In this document: piece by piece, positions 1-10,470 of the stretch
Position numbering within the stretch: position 1 is the first letter of the stretch
Layout: the number at the start of each line of letters is the position of its first letter
Source of the DNA: Emmonsiellopsis sp. PD_33
Taxonomy: Eukaryota > Ascomycota > Eurotiomycetes > Onygenales > Ajellomycetaceae
Direction of reading: 5' to 3'
Length of the DNA stretch: 26,712 bases
NCBI GenBank assembly: GCA_032988165.1
Contig: JANTQF010000431.1
Span: forward strand, 1-26,712
Notes under the pieces: model-generated
Told to the model about the DNA's origin: nothing
Seen by the model: the letters and a program-made list of their open reading frames with translations, nothing else
Database searches by the model: none
Translations under genes and position numbers: made by a program

Positions 1-604
1 CTATCAATTCTTAGTATTTTTTAATTTTTAAAAATAAATTCTTTTTATCTTATAATAATATATAATATATATTAATTTCAGCTTCTCAAATTAATTATTC
101 ATTGAGTTATTCAATTTTCATGAATTTGCTGTGGTTTTGGTGAGTAAATATATATATTTTCACACTAGTCCCACCCAACCATGTCTTTTGCAAGGTTTTT
201 GAAAACGACAATATGTGGGGTGAGTCTGATAGACTCCGAGGGGACGCAGGCGTTCATTTTCCACTAGCTAGTTAGCTGGCCAAGCTTCCATATTTAGCTC
301 ATAAAAGGGGGGGCTGCCAGGGTTGTTAGACAGGCAAACCTGAGCGTCGTGGCCTTGGGAGCCTGGGAGGGAAGAAGAGAGAAAATATCAAAGTATACAA
401 TTAAGAAAATAAAACGAAGGTCATTGTCAAATAGGTAGTTATATAGGCTAAGTTGCAACTTCAAGATTATTACTAGTATGGTGAACATGTCAACAATCAT
501 ATGTTCTGAATAGGCTTCAATGGATGGACATACTGATAATGAATTACTTAAACACTACATTTTCTTTTCACAGGAGACGAATGATTCTTCCTTCTATCCC
601 GCAC
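1..604. other. AT-rich left edge without a supported gene
   Basis: No gene is supported here. The first 180 bases or so are strongly AT-rich, with long A/T runs, and the composition then becomes ordinary. Short open frames in this stretch show no recognisable protein pattern. The amidase gene reads leftward and its stop lies at the right end of this stretch, so its 3' UTR and terminator should fall here. No clear polyadenylation signal stands out. Confidence 0.5.
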
Positions 605-2260
605 TCACAAAACCCCAATCGGATATTCGACCGGAATATCCTTCGTATTGGGAACTACCCTTGGCACTGCCGTATATTTCTTAACAGGCACTCCCCTCGC
701 AACAAGCGTCGGCATCTTCCGAACATGGCCCAAATCCCCAATCCGGCTGGCAATATTCAGTAACTTCTCCTCCGTCCACGGGAGACCTAATATCTCCATC
801 CCAATGGGCACGCCAGCCGGCGCATCTTTGGTAGTCGGCGAGAAGCCTGCTGGGATAGTCACGACGGGCGAACCCGTGAGGGCGCTGAGAATCCCATTGC
901 GGCCAGATTGGGATGGGGAGCCGGTTTTGACGACCAGGTTTTGTTGTTCGGGGTAGATCATCGCGTCGAGAGAGTTTGTTTTGAAGGTTGTCTGGACGGC
1001 GAGTTTGAGATTCTGGATTCCGTACTGTCTATCGGTGTATGTGTCGTTGCTGGTCGAGGAGACGAGCGCGGTGTTCACGTACGAGTAGCCAGAAGGGAGA
1101 ACGAGGAAATCTCCACTGCTGTATAGCTCCGATAGAGTTGATGGATGTGTGCCCCCAAGATTCTTGTCTTGGAGGTATGCGTCCATTAATTCGCGGTATT
1201 CGAATCGCTGGACGTCCAAGGTGCCCGTGATTGCCGTGGAGTTGTAGATTGGTTCGTGTATCGTGACGACTGTTGCGCCAGCAGCTTCAAGTTTTGATAC
1301 CATATCATCCATCACATCGTTTACAGGCGTCGTCTCAGCGCTGGCTGTCCGATTAAAGAATCCTTCAACTAAACCTAACCGGACACCTTTCAAACTGCCA
1401 CCATACAGTGCAGATGAATAGTCCACACCAGCCAACGACCCAGGCACAAGAGCGGTGGTGTTATCCCTAGGATCATATCCGATACCCGCCATCACGGTCA
1501 GCGCAATAGCCACATCCTTCAACGACCGACCGATTGGGCCAATCACATCCTGTGTATACGAGATAGGAATGATCCCCGCCCGCGTAATCAAACCCCGCGT
1601 AGGACGCACGCTGAACAGGCTATTTGCGCTCGCCGGGCTCCTCAACGAATTTACCGTATCAGTACCTGTTCCGAAGACCGCAAAGGAGGCCGCAATAGCA
1701 GCACCCGTCCCGCCGGAACTACCACCAGGCGTGCGGGTCAGATCGTACGGGTTCAGCGTCTGCCCGCCAAGCGACGAGACGGAGATTCCCTCCAGTGCCA
1801 ACTCGTGCAGGTTGGCTTTGCCCAGAATAATCGCCCCCGCGTCGCGAAATGCCTTGACCGACGGCGCGTCCGCTGCTGGCTGTGCGTCCTTTAGTGCCAA
1901 GCAGCTTCCTGTCGTTTTCATATCGGATGTATCGTAGTTATCCTTTAGCAGGATGGGGATGCAGAAGAGGGGGCCCGTGGCGTTACCCGCCCGCAGCCTG
2001 GCGTCCATCTCATCTGCATAGTCCAACGCGTGCGCGTTTAAGCTTACCACAGCGTTGATTTGCGGGTTATATGCCTCTATCCGGGCTAGGAATGAGGAGA
2101 CCACCTCTCGACACGTCGTGGTGCCTGCGAACAGGGCATTGTGGACCGTATAGATTGTGGCTTCTCGGCTATCAAAAGTTGTATGCGGCGATGATGGCGA
2201 TGTCAGAGCCACCGGCGCAAATCCGAGAGCCCCGAGGAGCAGCTGCTTGAGTGGCCACAT
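605..2260 (-). CDS. secreted amidase-signature (AS) family hydrolase
   Basis: Single-exon gene of 551 aa. AS-family enzymes hydrolyse amide bonds, usually releasing ammonia from amides. The N-terminus looks like a secretion signal (residues 1-20: basic Lys5, hydrophobic core, small residues before SPSS), so an exported enzyme is inferred. The family catalytic triad can be placed by spacing: Lys106 (in IPILLKDNYD), the cis-serine Ser181 (in TPGGSSGGTGAA) and the nucleophile Ser205 (in GTDTVNSLRSPA). The Lys-to-Ser (75) and Ser-to-Ser (24) distances match those known for FAAH-type enzymes. The nucleophile motif has VN where many relatives have GG. Asn-X-Ser/Thr sites are present. The length is normal for the family and the frame is intact. 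Two GATAAG motifs lie about 180-205 bp upstream of the ATG, suggesting AreA-type nitrogen control. The substrate cannot be told from sequence; fungal relatives are often annotated only as amidase or glutamyl-tRNA amidotransferase-like. Confidence 0.92.
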   Translation of the reverse strand: MWPLKQLLLGALGFAPVALTSPSSPHTTFDSREATIYTVHNALFAGTTTCREVVSSFLARIEAYNPQINAVVSLNAHALDYADEMDARLRAGNATGPLFCIPILLKDNYDTSDMKTTGSCLALKDAQPAADAPSVKAFRDAGAIILGKANLHELALEGISVSSLGGQTLNPYDLTRTPGGSSGGTGAAIAASFAVFGTGTDTVNSLRSPASANSLFSVRPTRGLITRAGIIPISYTQDVIGPIGRSLKDVAIALTVMAGIGYDPRDNTTALVPGSLAGVDYSSALYGGSLKGVRLGLVEGFFNRTASAETTPVNDVMDDMVSKLEAAGATVVTIHEPIYNSTAITGTLDVQRFEYRELMDAYLQDKNLGGTHPSTLSELYSSGDFLVLPSGYSYVNTALVSSTSNDTYTDRQYGIQNLKLAVQTTFKTNSLDAMIYPEQQNLVVKTGSPSQSGRNGILSALTGSPVVTIPAGFSPTTKDAPAGVPIGMEILGLPWTEEKLLNIASRIGDLGHVRKMPTLVARGVPVKKYTAVPRVVPNTKDIPVEYPIGVL

Positions 2261-2440
2261 GTTGGCGGCTACGGCCAGTCACAAACCACAGCCGAGAAGG
2301 AGGAGAAGACGGATGCGCGGGGAGATGGGTTGATGGAAGGGGGTTGGGAGGCGTAGTCGATCCATCCTGGAGGTATCAGGGAGGTCCCTTTGTTAAGTAA
2401 TGTGCTCCTCGAACTAGTATATCAGTTCAAGTTGCGTCCT

Positions 2441-2466
2441 GATAAGCAGTGGCAGCTCTTGATAAG
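2441..2466 (-). promoter_or_regulatory. paired GATAAG sites, candidate AreA GATA-factor sites
   Basis: GATAAG occurs at 2441-2446 and again at 2461-2466, in the same orientation and 20 bp apart start to start, about 180-205 bp upstream of the amidase ATG. Fungal GATA factors such as AreA bind HGATAR and often act through closely paired sites at nitrogen-catabolic genes. Both copies have T before GATAAG. Binding is inferred. Confidence 0.45.
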
Positions 2467-4039
2467 CTGACAGCCGGAGGCCCGGAGAATGGCAGGTTAA
2501 CACCGGAGGTTGCGCTGGTTCGACAAGTTCTCCGAAACGACTTTCGAGCGAAATGCTCTGGAAAGATCCGAGAATTAGCGTAAAAAGCTCTGTTGTGGCC
2601 TTGCGTTTATAATAAACGGTGGGGCGGAGCGTATTGCTCCCATGTGGTATACGATCCGGCCGTTTCGAGTTGGGAGGTTGCAGGCGTTAAATAGTTACGT
2701 GAGATTGCCAGTCGCTGAGAGCGGTGTCATTGCTGCGGTTTTGAGTCGGTCCATCTGCAGCGGTAGTGATGAATGAGATAGAGGATTCCGTTACGCTCCC
2801 CAGCTCTGAGAGAGTGTTTTGCTCTGGGTGAGTAAACACGCCCCGAGTCGGGCCGAGATTAGTTAACTACTAGTAGCAAAACTTAGCCGAAGAGCCGAAA
2901 AATGGATAGGGGATAACAAAACGGACATCTACTATCCTTTGGCAAATATTTCAAGCAGGTTTAAGATGCTGGCTGACTGCTCGAGTATTTACTTTCAATA
3001 TCGTCCACACTGCTCCACGTTCAATTTGATCTACTCCTAACTATTACCCGTGCTTTCCAGCAGTCAACCAGCCATTCATTCATTGTCCAAACACCGCCCA
3101 GAAACGCGGGAAAGTGTCTTGAGACTTTCTCGACGATATTTCATCCTCGACTTGCAAGTTGACTATGTTTGCGGGGGAGAATGAATCTGCGTGTTGTCGT
3201 TTCTGGTTCTGATGGACGATATTCCATCCCCAGGGGGGTGCTTTGCATCCAACGGGTGTAACTGGATGATCAGGGAGTCAAACACCACCTCACCTCTCTT
3301 CGGCTTAATATATATATTTATATACACATCTATGTTTTTGAAGGCCTTTATCTTATGGGGGTCCTTCTTCCTGGTAAGCTTGAAAATGTGTTCATTTATC
3401 CCCCTGCCCTTCTACCTGTCCATTCATTATGTGTCTCTATCACACTAATAAATAGAGACAATAGAGTAACCTTGGAAGTAACTACAATCGCGGTTGGCTT
3501 AAACGAAATATGGCGTCATACATACACACATAATAAGCCCACCCTCTCCTCTCTTCTCAATCGCAGATTCGCGAATGAAACCTGGCTTCAAACCCATCGA
3601 AAACCAACCAGCCTGGCTCAAGCCCAGTCCACCAAGCGGTCTGTCCGAGCTATCATCGGATACTCGCAGCCCAACAAACCCCGCTGATTGGTACAACGGT
3701 TTCAAATTTCTTTGGAAGGTTGGGGAAACAGACTGCAGCGAACCGAGCGAAGCGTGTTCTAAATTTAACTGAGTAATACATTCCATTGCCGACATAGCTA
3801 CATGGAACATGACGTTGTGTAACTAACTTGCTTGCCCCTCGAATCAAACTGCAATACCGAGAACACAATCATTATCCAAGGTCTATGGTCAACAGGGTAT
3901 TCTTCTTTTATCTCTAGGGTGGAATTCAATTCCTTCATAGAACTCTTCATCGGTTCGCTGGAATATTTGGCATATTCTATATCACCAACCTACCCTCACA
4001 AGCTCAGCATCCGGGCACAGAAATTAAACCCCTATCATC

Positions 4040-4077
4040 ACGGGGTACAAGTACCCGTATCTCAAACACACGGGTAC
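4040..4077. promoter_or_regulatory. near-palindromic GGGTAC inverted repeat plus a third half-site
   Basis: ACGGGGTAC (4040-4048) and GTACCCGT (4051-4058) form an inverted repeat around AA, imperfect by one extra G. A third half-site, ACGGGTAC, follows at 4070-4077. The group is about 450-480 bp upstream of the ATG of the DUF3176 gene. It has the form of a dimeric-factor binding site, but no known factor is recognised. Confidence 0.3.
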
Positions 4078-4522
4078 ACCACAGAATATAGGGTGCGTGC
4101 GAGGTTGACGACGGTGGATATAATTAGTACATATCTGCATCCCATTGACAGCCGATCCCCAAAATTCCACGCAGCAGAGGGACAGGAAGTTACGGTACCA
4201 TCTCCCGGTATCATGTTGCGTATGAGTGAGGGGGAGGGGGGGTTGCAGGCGCAGAATGCAGAAGCAAAATGAAGAGGCAGGAAATGCAGTGTACCGACCC
4301 CCCCCCCCGTTCAATCGGATAATTAAAATGAGTTAAAAGGGACACCAGAACGCCCTTTGTCTGTCTTTCAGGCTGCCACTTCATAATGGCCTAGTCTGTT
4401 TTGTTTCCGGCCCATCTAATCTGATCTGATCTGGCTGGAAATAGATCGTGCAAAATCGGATTTGTTTCAAGCATATTTCTAAATCAAAAAACGCAACAAA
4501 CGCACTGCTTACCTGGCCTATC

Positions 4523-6398
4523 ATGGCAATCATTGACCCCCTTTACCGAAAAGTCGAACTGACTCCAGACACCTCTTCCCCTTTTACAGACCCGTCGTGC
4601 CCCTCCCCCGAAGGAGAATGGGCCAACCCCATCCGTGTCCCGCCGCGCTCCCAAAGCTGGTTTTACCTGATCACCATCTGGTGGCAGGAGATCTTCGCTT
4701 GCGCAATCGCCGTTGCCCTTCTTGCAGCAGCAGTAGCTCTCCTGATGATATACGAGCACCGATCGTTGTCGGAGTGGCCGTACTATGTCACAATCAACGC
4801 GGCGGTGTCAATACTCATCTCGATAATGAAGGCTATGATGATTGTTCCATTGGCAGAGGGTTTGTCGCAGTTGAAGTGGTCGTGGTTTAAGAAACCGAGT
4901 AATTTGCATGACATGGCGCTGTTGGATGCGGCTAGTAGGGGGCCATTTGGGGCCGGGAGGGCAATGTTTAGGTTTAATCCTTTGTAAGTTGTATAGTCCT
5001 GGGTCATTAGGACTTTCAAATGAGAAAACATCGCTCACGAAAATCCTTAGCAACATAATGTCCCTCGGTTTCTTCGTTATCATAACAGCAATTGCCATAG
5101 GCCCATTTAGCCAGCAAATCGTTGCGATCAAACTGCACAGCATCGTATCCAGCAAAAACAGTACTGTCCCTATATGTAGCGCCGCAGCAACATACAACGA
5201 CACCGTCCTAGGCGGCGGCCCCGGACTGGACCGTGTCCCCGTCTCAACAATCGCCGCGATATACAACGGCATCTATCAGAACCGTATCAACGACACCGTC
5301 CTCCCCAGGTGCTCCAGCGGGAACTGCACGTTTCCAAAATACCAATCTCTCGGCGTGTGCAGTCGCTGTGCTGACTTGACAGACAAGATCATTGCCAACG
5401 ACGACTGTGACTCGATAAAGTCAGCAAAGAATTGCTCATACACATTACCTACCAGTGACACGGAACTCCATCTAAATCCTGCACAACGCGGCGTCTTCAA
5501 CGCAACCTCAGCCCTCCAACCCCTAACCCTCGACACAAAGGGCTTCCCCATAATCCAAAACTTCACAGCCATCGCCGGCCCTCCCGATGATGCAAACATG
5601 GAAATCAAACAACGCACCGCGAGCGAATGCATGCTCTATTTCTGCATCATCACCTACGAAGGCAACGTGCATGATGGGGAATTCCACGAACGCATCGTCT
5701 CCACATCCGCCTCGTCAAATATCTCTTCAAACCCCTCTAGTGGAGAGGATATCCTCATCACCCCCGAAGAATGCATAGCACATCCAGTTATTGAATCCCT
5801 CCCTCCATCACACAACAACAACACCACCACAAGCCAAAACAACTGCAAATACACCCTCAACGCCGCCACCATGCGCGCAGTCCGCAACACCCTCCACCCC
5901 CTCCTCACCGGCAACGGCACAGCGATAAAATCCTACCGCACCGTCTGGTCCTCCAACATCATGGAAGCCCTCTACGGCCGCGCCGGCACACACACAGACA
6001 TCACCAACGCCTTCGCCTCGCTCGCCAGCGCACTAACAACACACATGCGCAGCAGCATCTGCACCAGCTCGACGCTCGGCAGCATCTCGATCGTCGACTC
6101 CTACATCGACATCCAATGGCGGTGGATAATCCTGCCAGGCTCGCTGGTGGCCATGACGGTGGTGTTTCTCGTCGTGACCATGGCGAAGACGAGGGGTCAA
6201 TATATTTGGAAATCGTCGCCGTTGGCGTTGTTGTTTTTCAAGCCGGGGAATAATATCCAGCTTGCGGAGGTGGTGCAGGAGAATCCGACGCTGAAGACTA
6301 TGCGCAATGTGGCGAGGGATATGGATGTTAAGCTGGATGTGACGGATGGGTTGAAGATTGTTAGGCAGGAGAGGGCGGGGGAGAGGGGGGTTGCGTAG
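4523..6398 (+). CDS. DUF3176-type multi-pass membrane protein
   Basis: Two exons, 4523-4983 and 5051-6398, joined over a 67-nt intron (GTAAGT donor, CCTTAG acceptor), give 602 aa in frame. The start is the ATG at 4523; the frame is open upstream but has no other ATG. The order fits the fungal DUF3176 family: a disordered N-terminus, two membrane segments (about residues 56-77 and 90-112), the conserved ALLDAASRGPFG stretch, a third segment right after the splice junction (about 157-178, GFFVIITAIAIGPFSQQIV), a large extracellular region and a last membrane segment near 511-535. The extracellular part carries the family's cysteine motif, CSSGNC starting at Cys241 followed by SLGVCSRC, and many Asn-X-Ser/Thr sites. 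The function of the family is unknown. It is common in several copies in Aspergillus and related genomes. Confidence 0.88.
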
Positions 6399-8111
6399 CG
6401 GTTAATTCGTTGTTTGGGAGAGGGTGATGGTAAATATGATGGATCACTGTGGGGATTTCGGATGGGGGTGTTTTGTGTTTTATACGTATATAATAATAAT
6501 TTCCCATGGCAAGATATCTGAATGTTCAGGTTGACAAAGATGGATGCCCGTCGTCCTTGTCTAATCACGTGATTTCACACCCCCCCCAACCCCTTTCACT
6601 TCAAGTTGTCATTCATCCTTTATTCATCCTTCTCTGTAATCACTTCTTGTATGCCAAAACAAATCAATCCTAGTGATCATACCGACGTCCCCCCAACCAC
6701 CCACACATCCAGTCCATGTGAGAAAATCCTACGCTATCTCCTGACCAACCAGTACAGTCCCTGTTGAGGATCCAACCAGATCAAAAAAGATCAATCCTTA
6801 AGAGGCCAGCGGCTCTAAGTTTTATAGCTCTACACTATGACGAGCAACAATCCATCCTAAAAGTCCGATCCCTCCATATTCTCTCCAGCTACACCTCTAC
6901 CCCTTATCATCAATCTACAAGATAGAATTAAACGTTTGAGGGAGCTCCTCACACAGGATACTATATGGCAACGTCAAAAAGCCAACATCACAAAACTTAT
7001 CGAACTGTACGAAAGTGGAGAAATGAAGCCACCACCCGGGCATGGGTGAATCAATCTGGCTCCGTGATGGGGAAGTCATTGACTATGAGCCTAGCATTGA
7101 AGAAATAAGTAAACATGATATCTGGCTTGAGGCTAGTTAGTTAGCCCCTTTTCATTCCACCAAGAACTAAGCCGATTATCAATTTTCATTGTAGGACCAC
7201 CAGCACAATCCACAAACACTCTTCTCAACTGTCCATCGGGAGGAAACAATGAAAATAAGTACCATATGAATATTCTGATTTCAAATCTGTTCCCATCATA
7301 TAAGTACTTCTTACTACTCTGTCACCCCCCCATCCCCCAGCATCCCTGATTCAGACACGCACGATGCACTCGCGGATCTCAAGAAGATCCACTCGACCCT
7401 TCAACACCAATGCGCCCGTCAGTATGCCATTGCGCCGATTAATACAGTCCACTACACCAGAAATATAACACATGTATTTAGTTTAGTGCGGCGATTAGGT
7501 GGTATTGGCCCCCTGTGTTTAGAGACCTACATCTGCAAAATAAAATGTTTATTGAGGATAGCCTTAAGAGTAGAGTAAGCTGTATATGGATGCTACCTTT
7601 TATTTAAGAGTCATGAAGAAAGCAAATGGGGGTTTACAAGCTCACATAAGTAAATTACTGAGAGATATAGATTTAATGTTAGAAAGGGAAAGCTAAAACA
7701 GAATCCTATAACTACACTATTAGGTTAATTCCACTCCATAGTTTGGTGCACAAAAAGGTCATGTAATGTTTTTTTTTTGGCACAGAAAACACCTGTTTTT
7801 CTATTTTAAGAAGAGAGATACAAGAAATGTTCATATATATAAAAACAACCAATATAGGTGGAACAAAAACAATACAATACAAAGAAAAATATCCACACCC
7901 CAGCAAATCCTCCGTACAATTTTTTGGAACGTTAGATGGCGATGTTCATGTGCATGTATGCTAAATTGTACAATAACATAAAGTAGTAAACTAGATGGGA
8001 TGATAGTAGATGAGACTGATTCGAAGGAGAGAATTGCGGTCTAGCGGTAAGAGTCATGAGAAGATTGTTGGGTATAAGGTAAAAAAAGGGGGGTGGGCAA
8101 GGGTGGTTGAT
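6399..8111. other. AT-rich intergenic region with coding remnants
   Basis: About 1.7 kb between the ends of two convergent genes, so no promoter is required here. The sequence is AT-richer than its neighbours, above all at 7580-8000. The segment 6651-7577 holds coding-like pieces described separately. From 7578 to 8111 nothing is recognised beyond the expected 3' UTR of the leftward fumarate reductase gene; a T-run lies near 7770. Confidence 0.5.
6651..7577 (+). pseudogene. decayed or unannotated small gene, function unknown
   Basis: Several open, protein-like pieces follow one another on the plus strand without a continuous frame. An ATG at 6651 opens 38 codons. From 6861 a frame runs to a TGA at 7047-7049 and includes an amphipathic helix-like stretch (RIKRLRELLTQ, ITKLIELYESGE). 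The reading then seems to continue in another frame from 7042/7045 (ESIWLRDGEVIDYEP) to a TAG at 7138. A plausible acceptor at 7194 and another at 7340 (CCCCCAG) open further frames; the last holds DTHDALADLKKIHSTLQ and ends at the TAA at 7575. One possible intron would be only 37 nt. I do not recognise the family. It may be a frameshifted pseudogene, or a poorly expressed gene with introns I have not resolved. Confidence 0.35.
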
Positions 8112-10340
8112 TTAGTATTCCAGGCTGGGAGTCTGGCCCTTGACGCGTCCGATGACGATCGAGGAGGCGTACTTGGGGATGACTTCGTCGTCGTGAAGCA
8201 TCTCGAATTCTACATTGAAAGGAGTTAGTTGGTATATAGAAAGAGACAGAATCGAATATATAGATAGTTTCGAATGCTTACCTTCCGACGCATCCTTGCC
8301 CATATGGCTGAAGAGCGCCTGGGCACCACCAGGGTGCTCGTCCAGCCAGTTGGTCACGTCCATAACCACTCCCTTAACCACAATCCACAGATCGTCCTTC
8401 TTATTGTGCTTGGCCACTTCCTCCATCGTGAACTCCTTCTCAGGCACCTTGAAATTGGAAACGTCAGCGGCTCCGTCAGCAGGAGCGGCGGCGGCCTTGG
8501 CAGGCGCTGCTTTCGCTTCAGAGGTAGGGGCTGTGGCTTGCACTGCTGCTGAGCCCTTACCTTCTCCTGAGGGGGCGGTCCACTCGACAGAGACCTTGCC
8601 GGGCTGCGAGGGGTCGATGTGCAGGGAGATCTGGTTGAGACGGGACGAGGCGGTGGCGCCTGGGTTGGAGAGAAGTTGCTGGAATAGGAACTGGCTGGCT
8701 GAGTCGCCGGCAACACGGCCGTAGACAACGCAGCCCAGCAGAGATGAGCCTCCGAGACGGTTAGCACCGTGAACACCACCTGCCAATTCACCGCAAGCGA
8801 AAAGGCCGTTGAAGGGCTTCTTCTCCGAGTTGAGGACTTGGGCCTTGTCGTTGATCTCAATACCACCCATGGTGAAGTGGAGGACTGGCTGCATGAGGGC
8901 GACGTAGAAAGTGTCGTCAACGTTGACGGGGCCATTGTGGAAGAATTTCTTTCCGAAGGGATCCTTCTTCTTGCCATCAGCAATCTGGTTGTAGTCATCG
9001 AAGGTCTTCTTGAGGCCGGCTTCTCCACAGCCAATTTCCTTGGCGAGCTCCTTGCCGGTCATCTTCTTCATCAGGCCACGGCCAGCATAGTGGCGGGTGT
9101 GGAAGTCAAGGACATTGGAGGCCTTGCTGTTGAGGACGAGGCGGATGGGCCACTTGCCCTTCTCCTTTTCCTTCCACATCTCACCGGAGACATAGTCTCG
9201 GTGGCCAAGCTCGTCGGCAAACCGTTGGCCATCAGAGTTAAGGAGCAGACCTCCCTCACCACGGAGAGCTAGTAATGGAGTCAGTTGTAATTCACTCAAA
9301 CCGATGCGGATATAGAAATTGAACATACCTTCAGCAGCCAAGAACTTCCACTTGGAATCGGGATCCTTGGGATCGATAAGACCAGTGGGGTGGACCTGGA
9401 CCTTGTCCATATCAATGCCATTGGCACCAATGGCCATGAGCATTTTTTGGCCGTCACCAGTGGCATGGACACCGTTGGTACTCGACAGGCCGAAAGTGTC
9501 TGGTCTCCACTTCTTGAGGAGAGAGTCCTCAGTAAAGTCGGCAGCATATCCACCAGTAGCCAAGACAACGACACCGTCAGCGGTGTGAGTCTCTCCGTTG
9601 TATTCATATGTGACACCAGTGACATTGTTTCCCTCCTTGTTCACTGAAGTGACTCTGGCCTTCTTGAGCACTTGGACACGGTTTGGCTCACTCTCCGTGA
9701 GCTCTTCCAGGCGCTGCATCAGCGCGTATGTGATAGCCATACCGGGGAACTTGGCATCGTGGCCACGATGGGTACGGGGGAAAGAGTGTCCTCTATTACA
9801 CTTTTAGTTAGCATTTCTATGCCCGTAAACAAAGAAACCAGAAACGGATCACATACCCAAGCCGCGAAACGAGGGTAAGGTCGAGCTTGAAGACCTCCTG
9901 CAGCCAGTGGATAGCATCGGCGGAGTTATAGGTGAGAACCTTGATCAGGTCTGGGCGGGCCTTGTCTCTGGCGGACTTCAGCGTATCCTCGTAGAACTGC
10001 TTGACGCTGTCGGCAATGCCAAGATCGGTCTGTGTCCGCGAGAGAGCACCGTTGATACCAGATGTGGCCTTGGTGGAGTTACCACCGAAGAAGTCTGTCG
10101 GAGGCACCGCCGTTAGCCGGATTCGATAGCAGCGGTGGGCAGGAGGGTGGAGGGCTACTTACTCTGCTTGTCGAGAACGAGGACATTGCCGCCATTGAGG
10201 TAGACGGTGTGAGCGGCAGAGAGGCCAGATACTGTAGCACCAGGAGGGTCAGTAAAGGGGTACCTATGATGGGGGGGGGGGTATGGCGAGATGGGGGCAA
10301 GCTTACATCCACCACCAACGACAATAACTGTGGGAGCCAT
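8112..10340 (-). CDS. osm1: soluble fumarate reductase (Osm1-like) with C-terminal cytochrome b5 domain
   Basis: Six exons on the complement (10340-10307, 10231-10163, 10094-9857, 9792-9329, 9268-8282, 8209-8112) join in frame to 629 aa. The enzyme family reduces fumarate to succinate with FAD and helps reoxidise FADH2 when oxygen is low. The N-terminus APTVIVVGGGLSGLSAAH is a Rossmann FAD-binding motif (Gly9-Gly10-Gly11-x-x-Gly14), followed by FFGGNSTKATSGING and, later, GACGELAGGVHGANRLGG, both typical of flavoprotein fumarate reductases/FAD_binding_2. An Ala-rich linker (about 505-545) leads to a cytochrome b5 domain with heme ligands His580 (HPGG) and His603 (MLHDD), 23 residues apart as expected. 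The b5 fusion is usual in filamentous fungi but absent from yeast Osm1. Three introns are stop-free and multiples of three (see findings). Yeast Osm1 works in mitochondria and ER; location here is not determined. Confidence 0.93.
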
Positions 10341-10429
10341 GGCTGCTGGAGAGATAGAAACGGAGAGAGACAGGAAGTGTATGGATTGTTCACAGAGACA
10401 GAGGATGAAGCTGGAGAGAGAGAACAGGA

Positions 10430-10470
10430 CAGGAGGAGAAGAGAAGAAGAAGAGGAAGAGGAAGAAGAGG
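10430..10470 (-). promoter_or_regulatory. polypurine/polypyrimidine tract in the 5' leader of the fumarate reductase gene
   Basis: A 41-base run of only A and G on the plus strand lies 90-130 bp upstream of the start codon at 10340, so it reads as a CT-rich tract on the coding strand. CT-rich blocks next to the transcription start are common in Aspergillus promoters. The frame of the start codon stays open through this tract on the coding strand. Confidence 0.45.

Larger units (their letters stand above)
2261..4522. other. divergent intergenic region between amidase and DUF3176 gene
   Basis: About 2.26 kb separating two divergently transcribed genes, so both promoters should be inside. It holds the GATAAG pair (2441-2466), a small palindrome CCCGAGTCGGG (2842-2852), an inverted repeat with an extra half-site (4040-4077) and a run of 11 C (4298-4308). 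An ATG-started frame of 65 codons lies at 3575-3772 but has no recognisable motif. No convincing gene was found. Confidence 0.6.

Noticed and set aside
1455..1937. 160-codon plus-strand frame inside the amidase gene
   Set aside because: Antisense shadow of a clear amidase coding sequence with intact catalytic residues.
3575..3772. 65-codon ATG frame on the plus strand with coding-like composition
   Set aside because: No recognisable motif, no extension through plausible splicing, and an antisense frame of similar length overlaps it.
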